Source: Sipunculus nudus (lineage: Eukaryota > Annelida > Sipuncula > Golfingiida > Sipunculidae). From it: a stretch of 64,000 nucleotides of DNA. The stretch is taken from NCBI GenBank assembly GCA_026874595.1, contig CM049317.1, positions 31,482,901-31,546,900 of the forward strand, in the 5' to 3' direction. Under the pieces are notes generated by a model. The model made no database searches. It saw only the letters and a list, made by a program, of their open reading frames with translations, and had not been told where the DNA came from. The stretch's first letter is position 1; each line of letters begins with the position of its first letter. Of the stretch, positions 50,009-60,109 are shown one piece after another. The position numbers and the translations under genes were made by a program.

Positions 50009-53000
50009 CTGCCACCCCGTACCTACTATCATTGTTTAACCATATCTTCAAAACTACACATTTTAGGTACATAAACTGTACACCATATGAATAAAGGTTT
50101 CATGGCCTTTCTGCCCATGACCTCTTTTGTTTAATCATACACGGTCCCCACAAATTTTAGCAACTTTGTAAAAATTAAAACCCGCATGCACAAATACATA
50201 TGCCGTCACGCATGCATGCACGCGTTTTAGTATGAAAGACAGACACGCTTTCCCGTGACTGCAAAAATTATAGCGTTCGCCGTATAAAATAAGTGACCAC
50301 AGGCACTCTTTGCGGGCCGGTTTGCCATTTCTGTCGCGTTATAGTTTATTGCTTGCCGGAATCAGAGATTTCGACAAGTATGTTGATCAGTTCTGTTTGT
50401 TTGTTTGTCTGTATGTCCCCGCTCTACAGGCCACAATTTTGCACCAATCGTCCTGAAACTTATAGATAGAGTGTATAACCGGTTCTTCTCGGAGCCTATT
50501 GTTTTTGGTCATGATCGGTCAAGGGTCAAGGTCAGGGTCACCAAAAAGCTCAAAAACGGTTTTTTCTTCATACCTTCGTCAAAAATAGCCGTAGGCACCT
50601 AATCTGTAGCCCGTTTTATTTGCCACTGCATGGCCACTTCCAACACTGCAAAATTGCCTGATTTCGCTGTTACCATGGTTACGCAATTTTGGGGAGAAAT
50701 CATGGAATTTCGTGATATTTTTCAAATTTGCAGCAATTTTACTGATTCTGAGATATTTTATGTAACATAAGAATATCTCGAAACGGGTTTTTCAGATTTT
50801 GGAAATGGCCGCCAGGGGGCGTTGCAGATGAAAAAACATGAAAATTTGTTTTGGTGCTATACCTCCAGAACTTTTAAACATTGGGCCATTTCCATCACAG
50901 CACCTTAAACTAGGGTCCATGGGCTTATTTTTGCGCATAGGTGCCAAAGTGCGCTATTGCCAGATTTCTCTATTTTTGGGGTAAAACCTTTGAATTTTGA
51001 AAATATGCAGTTTTCAGCTTCTAACTCTGTCAGTTTTTATGCTAGAGAGGTCAAAATTTTTGCATCTTGTAGCCCTTGGTGAGTTCTCGGTGATCCAACC
51101 AAAAATCTTGCAAAATCTCGCACCGTTTCTCGTCGAATGAGATTTCGCGATTTCACGGTGACATGCCCTATAGGCCACAGATATGCAGGCATCCTTTTGA
51201 AACTGATACATGTTACGTCATACACTAATATCTCGAAAACAATTGTTCAGTTTTTGGAAAATTACCGCTAGGGGGCGCTACACTGCCACCCCGTACCTAC
51301 TATCATTGTTTAACCATATCTCCAAAACTACACATTTTAGGTACATAAACTGTACACCATATGAATAAGCGTTTCATGGCCTTTCTGCCCATGACCTCTT
51401 TTGTTTAATCATACACGGTCCCCACAAATTTTAGCAACTTTGTAAAAATTAAAACCCGCATGCACAAATACATATGCCGTCACGCATGCATGCACGCGTT
51501 TTAGTATGAAAGACAGACACGCTTTCCCGTGACTGCAAAAATTATAGCGTTCGCCGTATAAAATAAGTGACCACAGGCACTCTTTGCGGGCCGGTTTGCC
51601 ATTTCTGTCGCGTTATAGTTTATTGCTTGCCGGAATCAGAGATTTCGACAAGTATGTTGATCAGTTCTGTTTGTTTGTTTGTCTGTATGTCCCCGCTCTA
51701 CAGGCCACAATTTTGCACCAATCGTCCTGAAACTTATAGATAGAGTGTATAACCGGTTCTTCTCGGAGCCTATTGTTTTTGGTCATGATCGGTCAAGGGT
51801 CAAGGTCAGGGTCACCAAAAAGCTCAAAAACGGTTTTTTCTTCATACCTTCGTCAAAAATAGCCGTAGGCACCTAATCTGTAGCCCGTTTTATTTGCCAC
51901 TGCATGGCCACTTCCAACACTGCAAAATTGCCTGATTTCGCTGTTACCATGGTTACGCAATTTTGGGGAGAAATCATGGAATTTCGTGATATTTTTCAAA
52001 TTTGCAGCAATTTTACTGATTCTGAGATATTTTATGTAACATAAGAATATCTCGAAACGGGTTTTTCAGATTTTGGAAATGGCCGCCAGGGGGCGTTGCA
52101 GATGAAAAAACATGAAAATTTGTTTTGGTGCTATACCTCCAGAACTTTTAAACATTGGGCCATTTCCATCACAGCACCTTAAACTAGGGTCCATGGGCTT
52201 ATTTTTGCGCATAGGTGCCAAAGTGCGCTATTGCCAGATTTCTCTATTTTTGGGGTAAAACCTTTGAATTTTGAAAATATGCAGTTTTCAGCTTCTAACT
52301 CTGTCAGTTTTTATGCTAGAGAGGTCAAAATTTTTGCATCTTGTAGCCCTTGGTGAGTTCTCGGTGATCCAACCAAAAATCTTGCAAAATCTCGCACCGT
52401 TTCTCGTCGAATGAGATTTCGCGATTTCACGGTGACATGCCCTATAGGCCACAGATATGCAGGCATCCTTTTGAAACTGATACATGTTACGTCATACACT
52501 AATATCTCGAAAACAATTGTTCAGTTTTTGGAAAATTACCGCTAGGGGGCGCTACACTGCCACCCCGTACCTACTATCATTGTTTAACCATATCTCCAAA
52601 ACTACACATTTTAGGTACATAAACTGTACACCATATGAATAAGCGTTTCATGGCCTTTCTGCCCATGACCTCTTTTGTTTAATCATACACGGTCCCCACA
52701 AATTTTAGCAACTTTGTAAAAATTAAAACCCGCATGCACAAATACATATGCCGTCACGCATGCATGCACGCGTTTTAGTATGAAAGACAGACACGCTTTC
52801 CCGTGACTGCAAAAATTATAGCGTTCGCCGTATAAAATAAGTGACCAAAGGCACTCTTTGCGGGCCGGTTTGCCATTTCTGTCGCGTTATAGTTTATTGC
52901 TTGCCGGAATCAGAGATTTCGACAAGTATGTTGATCAGTTCTGTTTGTTTGTTTGTCTGTATGTCCCCGCTCTACAGGCCACAATTTTGCACCAATCGTC

Positions 53001-53759
53001 CTGAAACTTATAGATAGAGTGTATAACCGGTTCTTCTCGGAGCCTATTGTTTTTGGTCATGATCGGTCAAGGGTCAAGGTCAGGGTCACCAAAAAGCTCA
53101 AAAACGGTTTTTTCTTCATACCTTCGTCAAAAATAGCCGTAGGCACCTAATCTGTAGCCCGTTTTATTTGCCACTGCATGGCCACTTCCAACACTGCAAA
53201 ATTGCCTGATTTCGCTGTTACCATGGTTACGCAATTTTGGGGAGAAATCATGGAATTTCGTGATATTTTTCAAATTTGCAGCAATTTTACTGATTCTGAG
53301 ATATTTTATGTAACATAAGAATATCTCGAAACGGGTTTTTCAGATTTTGGAAATGGCCGCCAGGGGGCGTTGCAGATGAAAAAACATGAAAATTTGTTTT
53401 GGTGCTATACCTCCAGAACTATTAAACATTGGGCCATTTCCATCACAGCACCTTAAACTAGGGTCCATGGGCTTATTTTTGCGCATAGGTGCCAAAGTGC
53501 GCTATTGCCAGATTTCTCTATTTTTGTGGTAAAACCTTTGAATTTTGAACATATGCAGTTTTCAGCTTCTAACTCTGTCAGTTTTTATGCTAGAGAGGTC
53601 AAAATTTTTGCATCTTGTAGCCCTTGGTGAGTTCTCGGTGATCCAACCAAAAATCTTGCAAAATCTCGCACCGTTTCTCGTCGAATGAGATTTCGCGATT
53701 TCACGGTGACATGCCCTATAGGCCACAGATATGCAGGCATCCTTTTGAAACTGATACAT

Positions 53760-53880
53760 ACCACGGAGACACGTGCAATTGCCGCAAGTGGCGACAGGGT
53801 CCTTACGGTGGGCAGCCGGCGTGTGCAGCGGTGCGTGTCGGCCTTTCCGGGCCCTATCTATTATCATACATGTTGAGGCA
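53760..53880. other. GC-rich junction segment after the young satellite
   Basis: The sequence changes abruptly at 53760 to a CpG-containing, GC-rich stretch (GGCAGCCGGCGTGTGCAGCG and more) with no counterpart in the satellite unit. AT-rich diverged satellite copies resume at about 53890. Origin unknown. Confidence 0.6.
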
Positions 53881-54010
53881 CAGTCCAGACTTTATTACTT
53901 GCCGGAAATCTTCAATTTTCGAAAGCATGTTGGTCACCCGTGTATGTTTGTTCCTTCATCTTATGTATTATACTAATATCTCAAATATTATTTTTCATTT
54001 TCCAGATATG

Positions 54011-54030
54011 GCTGCTAGGGGGCGCTGCAC
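54011..54030 (+). promoter_or_regulatory. CTCF-core-like motif in old repeat copy
   Basis: GCTGCTAGGGGGCGCTGCAC keeps the full TAGGGGGCGCTGCA core although the flanking repeat is strongly diverged. Plus orientation, like the others. Confidence 0.45.
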
Positions 54031-54342
54031 TTGACCCTTCCAAATAAATCAGTTTTTGAACATATTTCCGTAAGAGTAAACCTATATTACACAAACTATA
54101 GCTTATTTTCTTTCTCTTGGTCTTCTTCAAAACATGGTCAAGTCACCTGGTCTCCATCTAGTGTCACTTTGTCAGTATGTCTGTCTGTTTGTCATTTATC
54201 CTCATATTCGCCTGCTTGCTAGTTTTTGCACTTTAGATATAGCAATCAACAAGTCAGATATGTGGACGAATCCTTTTGAAACTATTACATCTTATGTCAT
54301 ACACTAATATCACGAAACGCATTTGTCGTCTTCAGGATATGT

Positions 54343-54360
54343 CCACTAGAGGGCGCTGCA
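54343..54360 (+). promoter_or_regulatory. CTCF-core-like motif in old repeat copy
   Basis: CCACTAGAGGGCGCTGCA is a textbook match to the CTCF core. Weaker relatives lie near 55867 (AAAAGGGAGGCGTTGCAC) and at 56318 (CCGCTAGGGGATGCTGC). Confidence 0.55.
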
Positions 54361-54609
54361 ATCGAACATATCCAGTATATCATTATTTGGCCATATCTCC
54401 AAAATTATAAGCCTCAATTACATAAACTATAGCTTATTTTCTTCCTCTGAGTCTTCTCCATAACCTGATTAAGTCATCTTGTCTCTATCTTGTGTCCCTT
54501 TGTAAGTTTGTCTGTTTGTTTGTCAGTTGTCCTCAAATTCGCCGGCTTTTTTGGTTCTTGAGTCTCACTGATAGCATTCTACAGGCCACCGTTTTGAAAG
54601 GATCATTTT

Positions 54610-55460
54610 TAGCTCAGCTGACTTTCAGTCATGCTGGGCTATAGCGATGGGTCTTTGTCCGTCGTCCTTCCATCTGTCCATCCTGCTGACCGGCCGTCCG
54701 TCTGTTAGCAGGGCACAAATCGTAACTGTACGGGCTAGGGTCATGAACTCTATGTAGTCTTAGAGGTTCTAAAATGATCTCCTTGCAAACCTGAAATTAG
54801 GTCACTGACCTATATTCTCGAAGTTACAGGGTGTGTATGCACCCCCCATAAATAATTCTTTCAGCTAAAATTTTCATCCAAATCCTTCCATCTTTCACAT
54901 ACAGCTCATCTACCAACAGGGGAAGAACCATAATTATTTTGAAGTCAACAGGTCAACGGTCAAGGTCACAGGAGTCCCTTTATTTAATGCCTGTGGATGC
55001 ATTTTAAGCCAAATCTTTCATCCCAATTCTTTGAACGTTTACATATATTTCACCTACTAAGAGGGAGAAGAATCCTATAGATTTTTAGGTCACAAGATCA
55101 AAGATCAGGGTCACAGGATCCAATTTTTTTAAAAGGTTGTGAAAACATTTCAAGCTAGACATTTCATTCCAAACTTCCCAGCACTGATATCGCTTCTCTG
55201 CCAACAGGGGAAAAGACCTGTTGATTTTGAGGTCAAAGGTCAAGTTCACTGCACCCACTTTTTGTGTGGAGTCATTTTCAGGAAACTTTTCAATCTATAC
55301 CTTCCATTTGTCATATATGGCTTACCTACCAATAGGGGAAGAAGCCTATCGATGTCGAGTTCAAAAGGTCAAAGGTCAAGGACACATTACTTAATTATTC
55401 TAAATAGTTGTGAACATTTTGCAAGTGAAACTGTTCAACCCAAACCTTCAGTCTTTCACA
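54610..55460. repeat. Diverged ~140-bp tandem repeat with AGGTCA direct repeats
   Basis: Landmarks ACCAACAGGGGAAGAA, CTACTAAGAGGGAGAAG, GCCAACAGGGGAAAAGA and ACCAATAGGGGAAGAAG lie near 54912, 55054, 55199 and 55328, about 130-145 bp apart. Each is followed by a GGTCA-rich block ending in GGTCAAGGTCAC or similar. The 5' part (54610-54720) has the CAGCTGACTTTCAGTC and GTCCGTCGTCC style common in lophotrochozoan repeats. A 116-codon frame over it is not a gene. Confidence 0.75.
55230..55242 (+). promoter_or_regulatory. Perfect DR1 nuclear-receptor-type element
   Basis: AGGTCAAAGGTCA is two AGGTCA half-sites separated by one base, the consensus for RXR/HNF4-type dimers. An identical site lies at 55366-55378 and a near match (AGGTCAACGGTCA) at 54950-54962. 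Motif match only. Confidence 0.4.
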
Positions 55461-55499
55461 TATGCCACATCTATGCATCACTCAATTAGATTCAAACTT

Positions 55500-56600
55500 C
55501 ATATTTATAAGCACCCGTTTCTCAATAATTCTTGCATGGATTTCCTTGATTTTTGCTATATATTTTGATCTTATATTTGCCCTTTGTGGTGTTTCTTTTG
55601 AGACTAACAGGTATCAAGCAAGCTATGGGAATAGTTACTGATAGCTTAACAATCATTCATTTTTCCTTAGACCATCAAGTCACTGTGTTTTAACCAGACA
55701 TAGGTGATGTATATTTCTGTTGTCGTAGAACATTTCAACATATTGGCAAATTGGTTCTTCAAAATGTGACTGGAAGTTGTGAATCTCAGCCCATGATGTG
55801 GCAGGTCATGCTTGGCAGCTGAGCGTCATGATCTTACAATAACAGATTATTCATTTTCTGGATATTGCCAAAAGGGAGGCGTTGCACTCGCCTCTCCCCT
55901 ATATATATTTCTTTGCCATATCTACAAAACTATAAACTTCAATTACAAACACTATGACTTATTGTCTTCCTTTGAATCTTCTCCATAATCTGAGTTAGTC
56001 ATCTGGTCTTATTCTTGTGTCACTTTTTCAGTATGTCTGTCTGTTTGTCAGTGATCCTCTATTTCACCTGCTTGCTGGATCTTGCGTCTTACAGTTAGCA
56101 ATCTTCAGGCCACAGTTTTTCAGTATGTCTGTCTGTTTGTCAGGGATCCTCATTTTCGCCTGATTGCTGGATCTTGCGTCTTACAGTAAGCAATCTTCAG
56201 GCCACAGTTTTGAAGGGAATCCTTTTGGAATTGGAACATCTCTTACAATAATATATACATCTTGGGACATTTCTTACAATAATATCTCAAAAGAAATTTT
56301 TAATTTTTGGGATATGGCCGCTAGGGGATGCTGCGGTAGAGCCTCCACACCATATCATTTTTTGGCCATATCTCCGACATTATAAACTCTACCTTCACTT
56401 GTAGTCTGTTATCTCAGGTGTGTCAGTATATTTGTCTGTTTTGAGCTATGTCTGATTTCATGTTCTTTTGTGTGATATATGTCGTTCAACAGGCCAAACG
56501 TTCAATCAATCGCTTTAAAAGTCATTCAATTGATAGAAAATCGTCAGTTTGTCCTGTTTGTCCATCTGTCTGTCATTTAAGTCCGGCAAGCTCTCGACCT
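55500..56600 (+). repeat. Further diverged satellite-related sequence
   Basis: Recurrent blocks are GTATGTCTGTCTGTTTGTCAG (near 56030 and 56120), TTGCTGGATCTTGCGTCTTACAG (near 56080 and 56165, about 85 bp apart) and the degenerate GGGGG-core blocks near 55867 and 56318. 55500-55850 shows no clear repeat. No gene recognised. Confidence 0.6.
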
Positions 56601-56609
56601 ATGGTCGTC

Positions 56610-56790
56610 TAGTTTGTTTGTTTGTTTGTTTGTTTGTTTGTTTGTCCGCACGCTACAGGGCGCAATTTTGCATCAGTCGCTTTGAAACTTATAGGTGAAG
56701 TGTTAAATGGGTATCCCTCGGAGCCTATTGTTTTTGGCCTTGATCGGTCCAAGGGCAAGGTCACGGTTCTTGGCAACCGCTGGCGACTAT
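56610..56790 (+). repeat. Diverged head of the 1274-bp unit, ending in CTGGCGACTAT
   Basis: After a GTTT array (56610-56644), CGCTACAGG, GCAATTTTGCA, TTGAAACTTATAG, CGGAGCCTATTGTTTTTGG and GATCGGTC follow the same order as 49140-49250 in unit 1. The stretch ends with CTGGCGACTAT (56780-56790), the reverse complement of 49023-49033. Confidence 0.8.
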
Positions 56791-57450
56791 GTCATGATTA
56801 CATCTTGCACTTGTTTTAATGTGTAATCATTGCATATAAAAACTCTCCTCAAATTCTCCTCGCATTCTCCACCTCTCCGCGGATTCACCGTTTTATATAC
56901 AGACACGGCGGAAGCAGCCTTCGTTGACAGGCAAGTGATGACACATTTGGGTTTTTTGCCTACCTTGTCATATAACAAGTGATAACTCGGTAGGACCGTT
57001 TTATTATTAGGTCGTTTGACCTGATTCTTTCGTAGTATTTATAAGAACATTGGAGATATGAATACTATTATAAATAGGGATTAAAGCGCCTGTGATCTGG
57101 GTAAAAATGTAGTTCTAAGTAGTAAGTACTTTTAAGCTAATGTAAAGTGTTATTGTGGTTTGTTAGGAATGGTGTGATTAAAATAGATCATTTTCTTATT
57201 ATTGTAAACATCTGAAGTGCTTACACTTACAAATGTACGTGGCTTACATTAAACTCTGTAGAATCTGTAACGTTTGTAGTTCTTATGGGTGCCGTGGCCT
57301 AAAAGCTGAAGTAATCAATCATTGTCATGGAAGTAAAACGTAAAATAATATGAAAAGGGGTCGTAATACAAGTCATTACACGTAATTCCTTGTTTTATTA
57401 TTTCATTAAAAACCTTACTCAGTCAGTTGTTTCGTGAAATGTTTTAAATA

Positions 57451-58314
57451 CAGTTAAACTCCTCTAAGCCGGACACTCAAGGGACTGGAGGATTTTGTCT
57501 GTATAAGTGAGTTGTCTTGTTTAGAGGAGTTCGGCATATTAATTGTCATTGATATCCTCTGTTTTGATTTTGTTTAAGCTTATTTTGAAATACATAAATT
57601 TTATTCAAATCTTTTTCAAAATAGCTAAAATAGGCATTTGTAATTTATAAAATAAACATAAAAAAGGCAAAACAAATACTTTCTTTCAACTTCATCAGCT
57701 AGGCCTCACATACTAATCTAGGCTGTTTAACTTTTACGTACCATGATCATTTTCTAATTATGCATAGTTCATGGATGGATGCACTAGGTATATTTGAGAA
57801 TGATCATTGACTGCTTCCGGACAACATGATTATTTGTTAAAGGACAGTCTTCACTAGGCATTCACCATAACAAAGTGCAAACTGTACCGAACTTAGCTCG
57901 CCGGCTGGACGCCCAAACTTTAGTCTGTGATGGTGGTCTTGTCAAACGAAATGCTGTTTGAAAGCTTAGTTTTTTTTTTGATTGACCGGCCAAACTTAAT
58001 AAAGTAATGATTGTAAAATCTACACATTTCTAGAAATAACAACGATTTCGACTGTATATTCGCATGTAATCTCCCAGCAGACATATGAAAAAAATAGAAC
58101 TTGGAATGTGTCTGTCCACTTCGGAGGGTCGTAATAGGTACTGGATACGCATGCGAGACGGAGAAGTTCTTCCGTTGTCCGGAGGGTGAGTTGTCCGCTT
58201 TACTGTGTTTACGAGACACATAATAAAGATGCAAATTTGAAGGGACTGAGATTTAGTGTCCGCATTGATGAGTTGTCCACCTTACTAAGCTGTCCGCAAG
58301 TAGGAGTTTCACTG
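57451..58314. mobile_element. pogo/Tigger-like MITE (864 bp)
   Basis: The left end CAGTTAAACTCCTCTAAGCC and the right end on the minus strand CAGTGAAACTCCTACTTGCG form imperfect terminal inverted repeats, both continuing GGACA. TA lies on both sides (57449-57450 and 58315-58316), the target duplication of Tc1/mariner and pogo elements. Subterminal GTTGTCC and TGTCCGC repeats occur near both ends. The interior has no transposase motif; the 104-codon minus-strand frame (57920-58234) is not one. It depends on a transposase encoded elsewhere. Confidence 0.85.
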
Positions 58315-58709
58315 TATTTTACTCAATGTCTGATTATGGAGTTTCTCTCTAATATATGTATATTAATAACGGGGATATCCGGTATATCGTTTGTATTTTT
58401 TAATGACATGGATACAAAATTATTTGACCTAACCGTTATATGACAAAAACAGGCTAATAACCTTAGACCAAATAGGGTAATATGATAATGGGGGGCACTC
58501 CATATTTCCCAAATGGAGAGGCTCGACCGCATTCCCCTCTGTGGCAAGAAGGATGTTTAGCCGGTTTGGTCTTCGCCAAGCAGAAACACTTTTCGGCAGC
58601 ACATAACTGTTCCAACAACCGTAAAAGATCGGAGAGACTAATATAACTCTTTGTTAAATAATCGTTACGTTTTAATGTTATACTGTTATGCTTGTGGGCG
58701 AAAATAGGG

Positions 58710-59655
58710 ACAGTCAACAGTCTTTCAGTAAGTGTGAACAGATTTACCAACAGGCCAAGATTGTGTCTGTATCTATAAAAAGCTTGGCAAACTGTCAACT
58801 ATTTCATTTTTTGCAACATGCCAAAGGACAGTCTAGATTTATTTATATTGAAGCCAGGTACAGGTCAAGAGTTTACTCAGTGCTGCCAGGTGCAGGTCAA
58901 AAGTTTCCTCAGTGCAGTGGCTGCAGCTAGCAATTTGTTATAGTTCCTTCGGAGCAACTGCCTTTCTTACCTAAGATTGGTCAGCCCAATTCACCTGACT
59001 CAAGAGAAGTTTCATTTATTGGCCTGCCATTTGAACTGTCCATGCGTCTTTAATGACTTTCCCGTTCACAAGACTGGTTTTGACACCTGCAATGACTTTT
59101 GCACTGTGTATGTCCCTGCATATTTCTCAGGAGCCTTAAATATATCAGCCTGAAATTGTGCATATTTATAGATGTCGGATTGCTTCGTCGTATTCAAGAT
59201 TGGTGGCGCCACCTACAACAATTCTTGAACAGTGTATGTCCCTGCTTTTTTCAATAGGGATATATACCTGTCGATACATCTCGGACAGTTTTGTTGTATA
59301 TAGACTATCGCGCCACCCACAATTGTTTCATGCATCACATAGCTGAAGAGTGGTTATATGCCTGAAATTGAGCATGTCTATACATCTTTGATGGCTTTCT
59401 CGTACACAAGACTTGTTTTCCTATCACAATCCTTCTTATTTGTTGTGTGCGCCCATGCCAGTATTTAAGCAGTGACGTTTGTGTAATTGGTGCATATATT
59501 CGGGTGCAAAATGTTCTGTACTTACATTATACATATACATATGCCATATGCCACACATGTACTTGAATAGTAACGGTCCAGCATGGAACCATTATACCTA
59601 ATGTATATCCCATAACATAGATTCGCATTAGTCCTGTAGGCCTTGTTAGTGTTTC
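58710..59655 (+). repeat. Dispersed repeat, copy R1
   Basis: It shares both ends and the internal order with 62775-63728. The left end has ACAGATTTACCAACAGGCC and GATTGTGTCTGTATCTATAA; the right end has CATTATACCT-TGTATATCC and CGCATTAGTCCTGTAGGCC. Inside are 32-bp subunits (CAGGTACAGGTCAAGAGTTT and variants, 58855-58925) and the palindromic GGTGGCGCCACC (59202-59213). No open frame is conserved between R1 and R2. The superfamily is not recognised. Confidence 0.85.
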
Positions 59656-59749
59656 CTGGGATTTTATAAATGTACTTCGAAGTCCCCCTTATCTGTGTTC
59701 TTTAGGATCTATGACAAAATTTCAATTCCAACCCACAATTAAATGAGGA

Positions 59750-60105
59750 TTGTCAATCTGTGACATATTTTCAAACATAGTCTATTTATTCATGCCATAA
59801 ATATTTATCAGTGTTAGCTTTATATTACCTAGGGATATATCCATTATGATATATCTAACATCTTCATCAGTTTTGTATGAATTGGCTTTGTTGTACACCA
59901 TAACGAATTCCTCCGGAGTTGCTTTCCCCGTACCTAAAGTACGCGTTATCATCCCATTCAGCAAGCCATAATTTCTCTGTGGTCTTGCTGCTGTGAGTTT
60001 CCATAAGGAGTCTATCTATAGTGGATCCCTGGTTTAACCAATATAAAAGGTGTCTCCTTCTCTTGATGAAGAAAGACCATTAACATTTAATGACATGATT
60101 TCATT
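59750..60105 (-). mobile_element. L1/Tx1-like LINE endonuclease fragment, minus strand
   Basis: Minus-strand reading from about 60105 gives NEIMSLNVNGL, the usual start of an APE endonuclease. METHSSKTTEKLWLAEWDD (the ETHSS block with the catalytic Glu) follows near 59950-60015. Then comes DVRYIIMDISLGNIKLTLIN, followed by IYGMNK near 59782-59855, matching GRYIIMDI-x-LTLVNIYGPN. Frames change at least twice. Only the N-terminal half of the endonuclease is present; no RT is found beyond 59750, where repeat R1 lies. Confidence 0.8.
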
Positions 60106-60109
60106 TCTA

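Larger units (their letters stand above)
49077..53759 (+). repeat. Satellite array, 1274-bp unit, 3.7 nearly identical copies
   Basis: Units start at 49077, 50351, 51625 and 52899 (GCTTGCCGGAATCAGAG). The fourth is cut at 53759, after TGATACAT. Differences are a handful of substitutions per unit; units 2 and 3 are closest to each other. Inside each unit two related sub-repeats lie about 456 bp apart. Each has AATATCTCGAAA, a TCAG-TTTTGGAAA block and then CCGCYAGGGGGCG, so this is a higher-order repeat. The 65-codon frames seen once per unit on each strand follow from unit identity and are not genes. Confidence 0.95.
53890..54600 (+). repeat. Old, diverged copies of the satellite sub-repeat
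   Basis: TTGCCGGAAATC near 53901, ACTAATATCTCAAA and GGATATG blocks, and the GGGGGCGCTGCA core recur with many substitutions relative to 49077-53759. They are followed by GTTTGTCTGT and ATTCGCC blocks. At least two sub-repeats are recognisable, around 53970-54230 and 54270-54540. Confidence 0.75.

Noticed and set aside
49077-53759. Regular direct repeats that could suggest a CRISPR array
   Set aside because: Unit length is 1274 bp with no unique spacers, and the window is eukaryotic.
49131-53867. A 65-codon frame repeated in every satellite unit on both strands, identical or nearly so
   Set aside because: Identity follows from the near-identical DNA units. The residues show no family, and the diverged copies to the right do not keep the frame.
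55139-55489. 116-codon plus-strand frame
   Set aside because: It translates the diverged DR1-bearing tandem repeat.
58463-58798. 111-codon minus-strand frame
   Set aside because: No recognisable domain, and it runs into dispersed repeat R1.
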